DNA from: Sphingobacteriia bacterium
GTDB lineage: Bacteria > Bacteroidota > Bacteroidia > UBA7662
Length of the DNA: 5,991 bases
Direction: 5' to 3'
Assembly: GCA_009926245.1 (NCBI GenBank)
Contig: RFPG01000086.1
Span: 1 to 5,991 of the forward strand
Positions 5,928 through 5,991 of this stretch are shown one piece after another (the stretch's first letter is position 1; each line of letters opens with the position of its first letter). Under the pieces are notes generated by a model. That model searched no databases. It saw only the letters and a program-made list of their open reading frames with translations, and was not told the DNA's origin. The position numbers were made by a program, and so were the translations under genes.

Positions 5928-5991
5928 TTACCAGGAGGCAAGGTAGGTTTCGCCACCGCTTACTTTTTGGCCAACGCGGACCAGGGGTTGG
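5928..5991 (-). pseudogene. psd: Inverted C-terminal fragment of psd
   Basis: Read on the minus strand from the window edge, codons from 5990 downward give QPLV-RVGQKVSGGETYLASW and then TAA at 5930-5928. The V(x)VGQKVxGGETxLA pattern is what is expected at the extreme C-terminus of short PSD proteins, the very part missing from the plus-strand psd that stops at about 5905. By analogy with the family, roughly 18-20 residues carrying the Gly-Ser cleavage site would join the two pieces; they are not in the window. The fragment is too short for certainty, but orientation, stop position and adjacency all agree. It is best read as the same gene's end flipped by a chimeric junction, not as a second gene. 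Confidence 0.7.

Noticed and set aside
4967..5956. Long minus-strand open frame (329 codons) opposite gdhA and psd
   Set aside because: It lies antisense to two clearly conserved genes, has no recognisable family, and crosses the fold-back junction. Its frame also differs from the inverted PSD fragment. It is a by-product of codon use.
5901..5990. Plus-strand frame encoding LLPGGKVGFATAYFLANADQ, which looks protein-like
   Set aside because: It is the reverse complement of the PSD-like C-terminal peptide; the minus-strand reading has a family match and a stop codon in the right place.
1..5991. CRISPR array, tRNA or rRNA gene, insertion sequence or defence/toxin system
   Set aside because: I saw no regularly spaced repeats, no tRNA- or rRNA-like sequence, no transposase and no such protein families. 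The genes are mainly housekeeping.

Overview
The window reads as chromosomal DNA from a member of the Bacteroidota. The evidence is a secreted protein ending in a type IX secretion (Por) sorting tail, Bacteroidota-style DusB, CPBP, CdsA, glutamate dehydrogenase and short PSD proteins, an almost complete absence of Shine-Dalgarno sites, and -7 boxes of the TAnnTTTG type. Base composition looks moderately GC-rich by eye. I cannot name a genus. Both window ends fall inside genes.

Layout. 1-1023 (+) is the C-terminal part of a secreted T9SS cargo protein. It converges on, and overlaps by 11 bp, a tRNA-dihydrouridine synthase on the minus strand (1013-2029). A 110-bp divergent region (2030-2139) carries two mirrored TAAATTTG boxes. 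To its right a plus-strand series runs: a CPBP-family membrane endopeptidase (2140-3117), phosphatidate cytidylyltransferase CdsA (3120-4010), glutamate dehydrogenase (4094-5362) and phosphatidylserine decarboxylase (from 5372, broken near 5905).

Function. CdsA makes CDP-diacylglycerol, the precursor of phosphatidylserine, and PSD converts phosphatidylserine to phosphatidylethanolamine, so the plus-strand series is partly a phospholipid synthesis cluster. The serine-linked enzyme between them (PssA) is not here. The CPBP protease is tightly coupled to cdsA (2-bp gap). The dehydrogenase sits between the two lipid genes, 9 bp before psd and in the same frame.

The most notable signal is at the right edge. 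PSD homology stops after about codon 178, before the pyruvoyl-forming Gly-Ser site, and the last 64 bases encode on the opposite strand what looks like the missing C-terminus of the same PSD, with its own stop codon. This is an inverted fold-back junction. An amplification or assembly chimera is the likeliest explanation, and a true inversion is less likely. Apart from that I see ordinary housekeeping genes and no convincing new biological system. There is no gene-free stretch longer than 300 bases.
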